Source: Phycisphaerae bacterium
Lineage (GTDB): Bacteria > Planctomycetota > Phycisphaerae > JAAYCJ01
Assembly: GCA_015486815.1 (NCBI GenBank)
Contig: WFQY01000485.1
Coordinates: 1 to 7,079, forward strand
Direction of reading: 5' to 3'
Length of the DNA stretch: 7,079 nucleotides
Part shown: positions 5,450 through 7,079 of the stretch, in pieces
Position numbering within the stretch: the stretch's first letter is position 1
Layout: every line of letters begins with the position of its first letter
Program-made: the position numbers and the translations under genes
Notes under the pieces: generated by a model
Database searches by the model: none
What the model was told of the DNA's origin: nothing
What the model saw: the letters and a program-made list of their open reading frames with translations, nothing else

Positions 5450-7069
5450 TTAATATTCTTCTTCACCCATTCCGGGTTCTTCTTCCTCTTCTTTGGGCTT
5501 TTCGGTAATAATGCAGTCGGTAGTAAGCAGCAAACCAGCTACCGACACTGCATTTTCAAGTGCTGTTCGGGTAACTTTAGCGGGATCGATAACACCCGCT
5601 TCAATAAGGTTTTCATGTTTACCCGTAAGGGCGTTAAGGCCGAATGCTGTATCTTTCTCTCGAGAAACAGTTCTTAATACAACCGAACCGTCAAAGCCAG
5701 CGTTTTCAGCTATCTGCTTGAGCGGGACAGTAATAGCATTTTTCACTATATCCACGCCGAGAGCTTCATCACCCTTGAGCTTGAGATTATCAAGCGCTTT
5801 CGATGCTCTCAGCAATGCTACACCACCGCCTGGCAGAATTCCTTCCTCGATAGCAGCTCGTGTAGCGTGAAGTGCATCTTCGACACGAGCTTTTATCTCT
5901 TTCAGTTCCGCTTCGGTAGCTGCACCTACATTGATCTGGGCAATACCACCTGCGAGTTTCGCCATTCGTTCCTGAAGTTTTTCTCTGTCATAATCGCTGG
6001 TGGTAGCTTCTATCTCTCGCTTTATCTGCTCAATTCTGCCTTGAATTGCTTGCGTCGAGCCAGCTCCCTCGACAATAGTCGTATTATCATTGTCGATGAC
6101 AACTTTCTTAGCCTGTCCGAGATCCTGAATACTTACACTGTCAAGCTCGATACCAAGGTCTTTGAATATCGGTTTAGCGTAGGTGAGTATCGCAATATCC
6201 TCGAGCATCGCTTTACGCCTATCGCCATAGCCCGGAGCCTTTACCGCACATACATTCAATATACCGCGTAGTTTATTGACTACGAGAGTAGCAAGCGCAT
6301 CACCTTCGACATCTTCTGCGATAATCAAAAGCGGACGCTTGGTCTCGACTACTTTTTCGAGTAGCGGAACAAGTTTCTGGACATTGGAAATTTTATCTTC
6401 GTAAACCAAAATGAAAGGCTTTTCGAAAACACATTCCATCGTATCCTGATCGGTTACGAAGTGAGGAGAAAGATATCCTCTGTCAAATTGCATACCTTCG
6501 ACCACATCGACGGTCGTATCGAGGCTTTTACCCTCTTCGACGGTAATTACACCGTCTCTGCCGACTTTCTGCATCGCATTTGCAAGTTCTTTGCCAATCG
6601 TCGGGTCGTTATTGGCAGCTATCGTAGCAACCTGCCTGATTTCATCGTCTGTTTTAACCGGTTTGGCGAGTTTAGCCAACTCCTCTATCACCGCCTTTAC
6701 TGCTGCACGCATTCCACGATTAAGCGCCATCGCATCGGCACCTGCAGTTACCATCTTCAATCCTTCGCTGAAAATAGCTTCCGTTAAAACGGTAGCCGTC
6801 GTAGTTCCATCACCGGCGGCATTACTCGTTTTGGAAGCAGCTTCACGAACGAGCTTTGCCCCCATATTTTCAAATTTATCCGCAAGGTCAACTTCCTCAG
6901 CTACTGTAACACCGTCTTTGGTAACCTTTGGCGCACCCCAGCCTCGATCGATAACTGCGGTTCGTCCTTTCGGACCGAGAGTAGCCTTTACTGCACGTGC
7001 TAACTTTTCAACTCCGTTTAAAAGGGCTTTTCTGGCATCGACTTCAAAAGCAAGTTGCTTTGTTGCCAT
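5450..7069 (-). CDS. groEL: Chaperonin GroEL (Hsp60), upstream diverged paralogue
   Basis: A second full-length chaperonin subunit, 539 residues, collinear with the downstream copy and clearly a separate, old paralogue rather than a recent duplicate, since changes are spread over the whole length. The ATPase elements are intact: GPKGRT (32-37), DGVTV (52-56), GDGTTT (86-91) and Asp398 in RVEDALHATRAAIEEG, then ILPGGGVA. The apical binding groove differs at one key place: His203 replaces the E. coli Tyr203, and helix H has Gln231-Lys232 where the other copy has Arg-Glu. The contact used for the inter-ring salt bridge in E. coli is conserved in type (Lys451 and Asp460). The C-terminus is acidic, with a run of five Glu, then PGMGEEEY, instead of a Gly-Gly-Met tail. 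The ATG lies 10 bases from the window edge, so its ribosome-binding site and promoter cannot be judged. It probably starts, or is near the start of, the operon. Specialised substrate choice is inferred, not shown. Confidence 0.96.
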   Translation of the reverse strand: MATKQLAFEVDARKALLNGVEKLARAVKATLGPKGRTAVIDRGWGAPKVTKDGVTVAEEVDLADKFENMGAKLVREAASKTSNAAGDGTTTATVLTEAIFSEGLKMVTAGADAMALNRGMRAAVKAVIEELAKLAKPVKTDDEIRQVATIAANNDPTIGKELANAMQKVGRDGVITVEEGKSLDTTVDVVEGMQFDRGYLSPHFVTDQDTMECVFEKPFILVYEDKISNVQKLVPLLEKVVETKRPLLIIAEDVEGDALATLVVNKLRGILNVCAVKAPGYGDRRKAMLEDIAILTYAKPIFKDLGIELDSVSIQDLGQAKKVVIDNDNTTIVEGAGSTQAIQGRIEQIKREIEATTSDYDREKLQERMAKLAGGIAQINVGAATEAELKEIKARVEDALHATRAAIEEGILPGGGVALLRASKALDNLKLKGDEALGVDIVKNAITVPLKQIAENAGFDGSVVLRTVSREKDTAFGLNALTGKHENLIEAGVIDPAKVTRTALENAVSVAGLLLTTDCIITEKPKEEEEEPGMGEEEY

Positions 7070-7079
7070 TGACCGTACC

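Overview
The window is a tightly packed block of protein-quality-control genes, all on the minus strand, so it reads from right to left. In transcription order it holds a first groEL paralogue (7069-5450), groES (5397-5086), a second groEL paralogue (5073-3460), dnaJ (3338-2205), grpE (2172-1555), a small FmdB-type zinc-ribbon protein (1549-1244) and an aldo/keto reductase (1219-284). Gaps within the block are 5 to 121 bases. Two genes have Shine-Dalgarno sequences that overlap the end of the gene before. No terminator with a T tract is visible between genes, so I infer one transcription unit, possibly starting to the right of the window. The last 283 bases (1-283) carry no gene I can support, but contain two hairpin-forming repeat-like elements and a short direct repeat.

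Organism: a bacterium of moderate GC. Two groEL copies flanking one groES, then dnaJ and grpE with no dnaK or hrcA between them, differ from the common hrcA-grpE-dnaK-dnaJ and groES-groEL layouts. From memory this arrangement, and the sequence style of both GroELs, fits Planctomycetota, perhaps a Phycisphaerae-like lineage. This is an inference without a database search. No CIRCE element (TTAGCACTC-N9-GAGTGCTAA) was seen, so HrcA control is not supported inside the window.

How the genes work together: GroES caps GroEL rings in ATP-driven folding, while DnaJ and GrpE are the J-domain cochaperone and nucleotide-exchange factor of a DnaK encoded elsewhere. The two GroELs both keep the ATPase aspartates but differ in the substrate/GroES-binding groove, at the inter-ring contact and in the C-terminal tail, which suggests divided roles. 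The FmdB-type protein and the reductase appear to be operon passengers, with no direct evidence of a chaperone function.

Nothing here looks like a wholly new system. The points most worth a second look are a 61-nt mRNA-strand hairpin between groEL and dnaJ, the residue-level divergence of the two GroELs, and the repeat-like hairpins downstream of the reductase gene.
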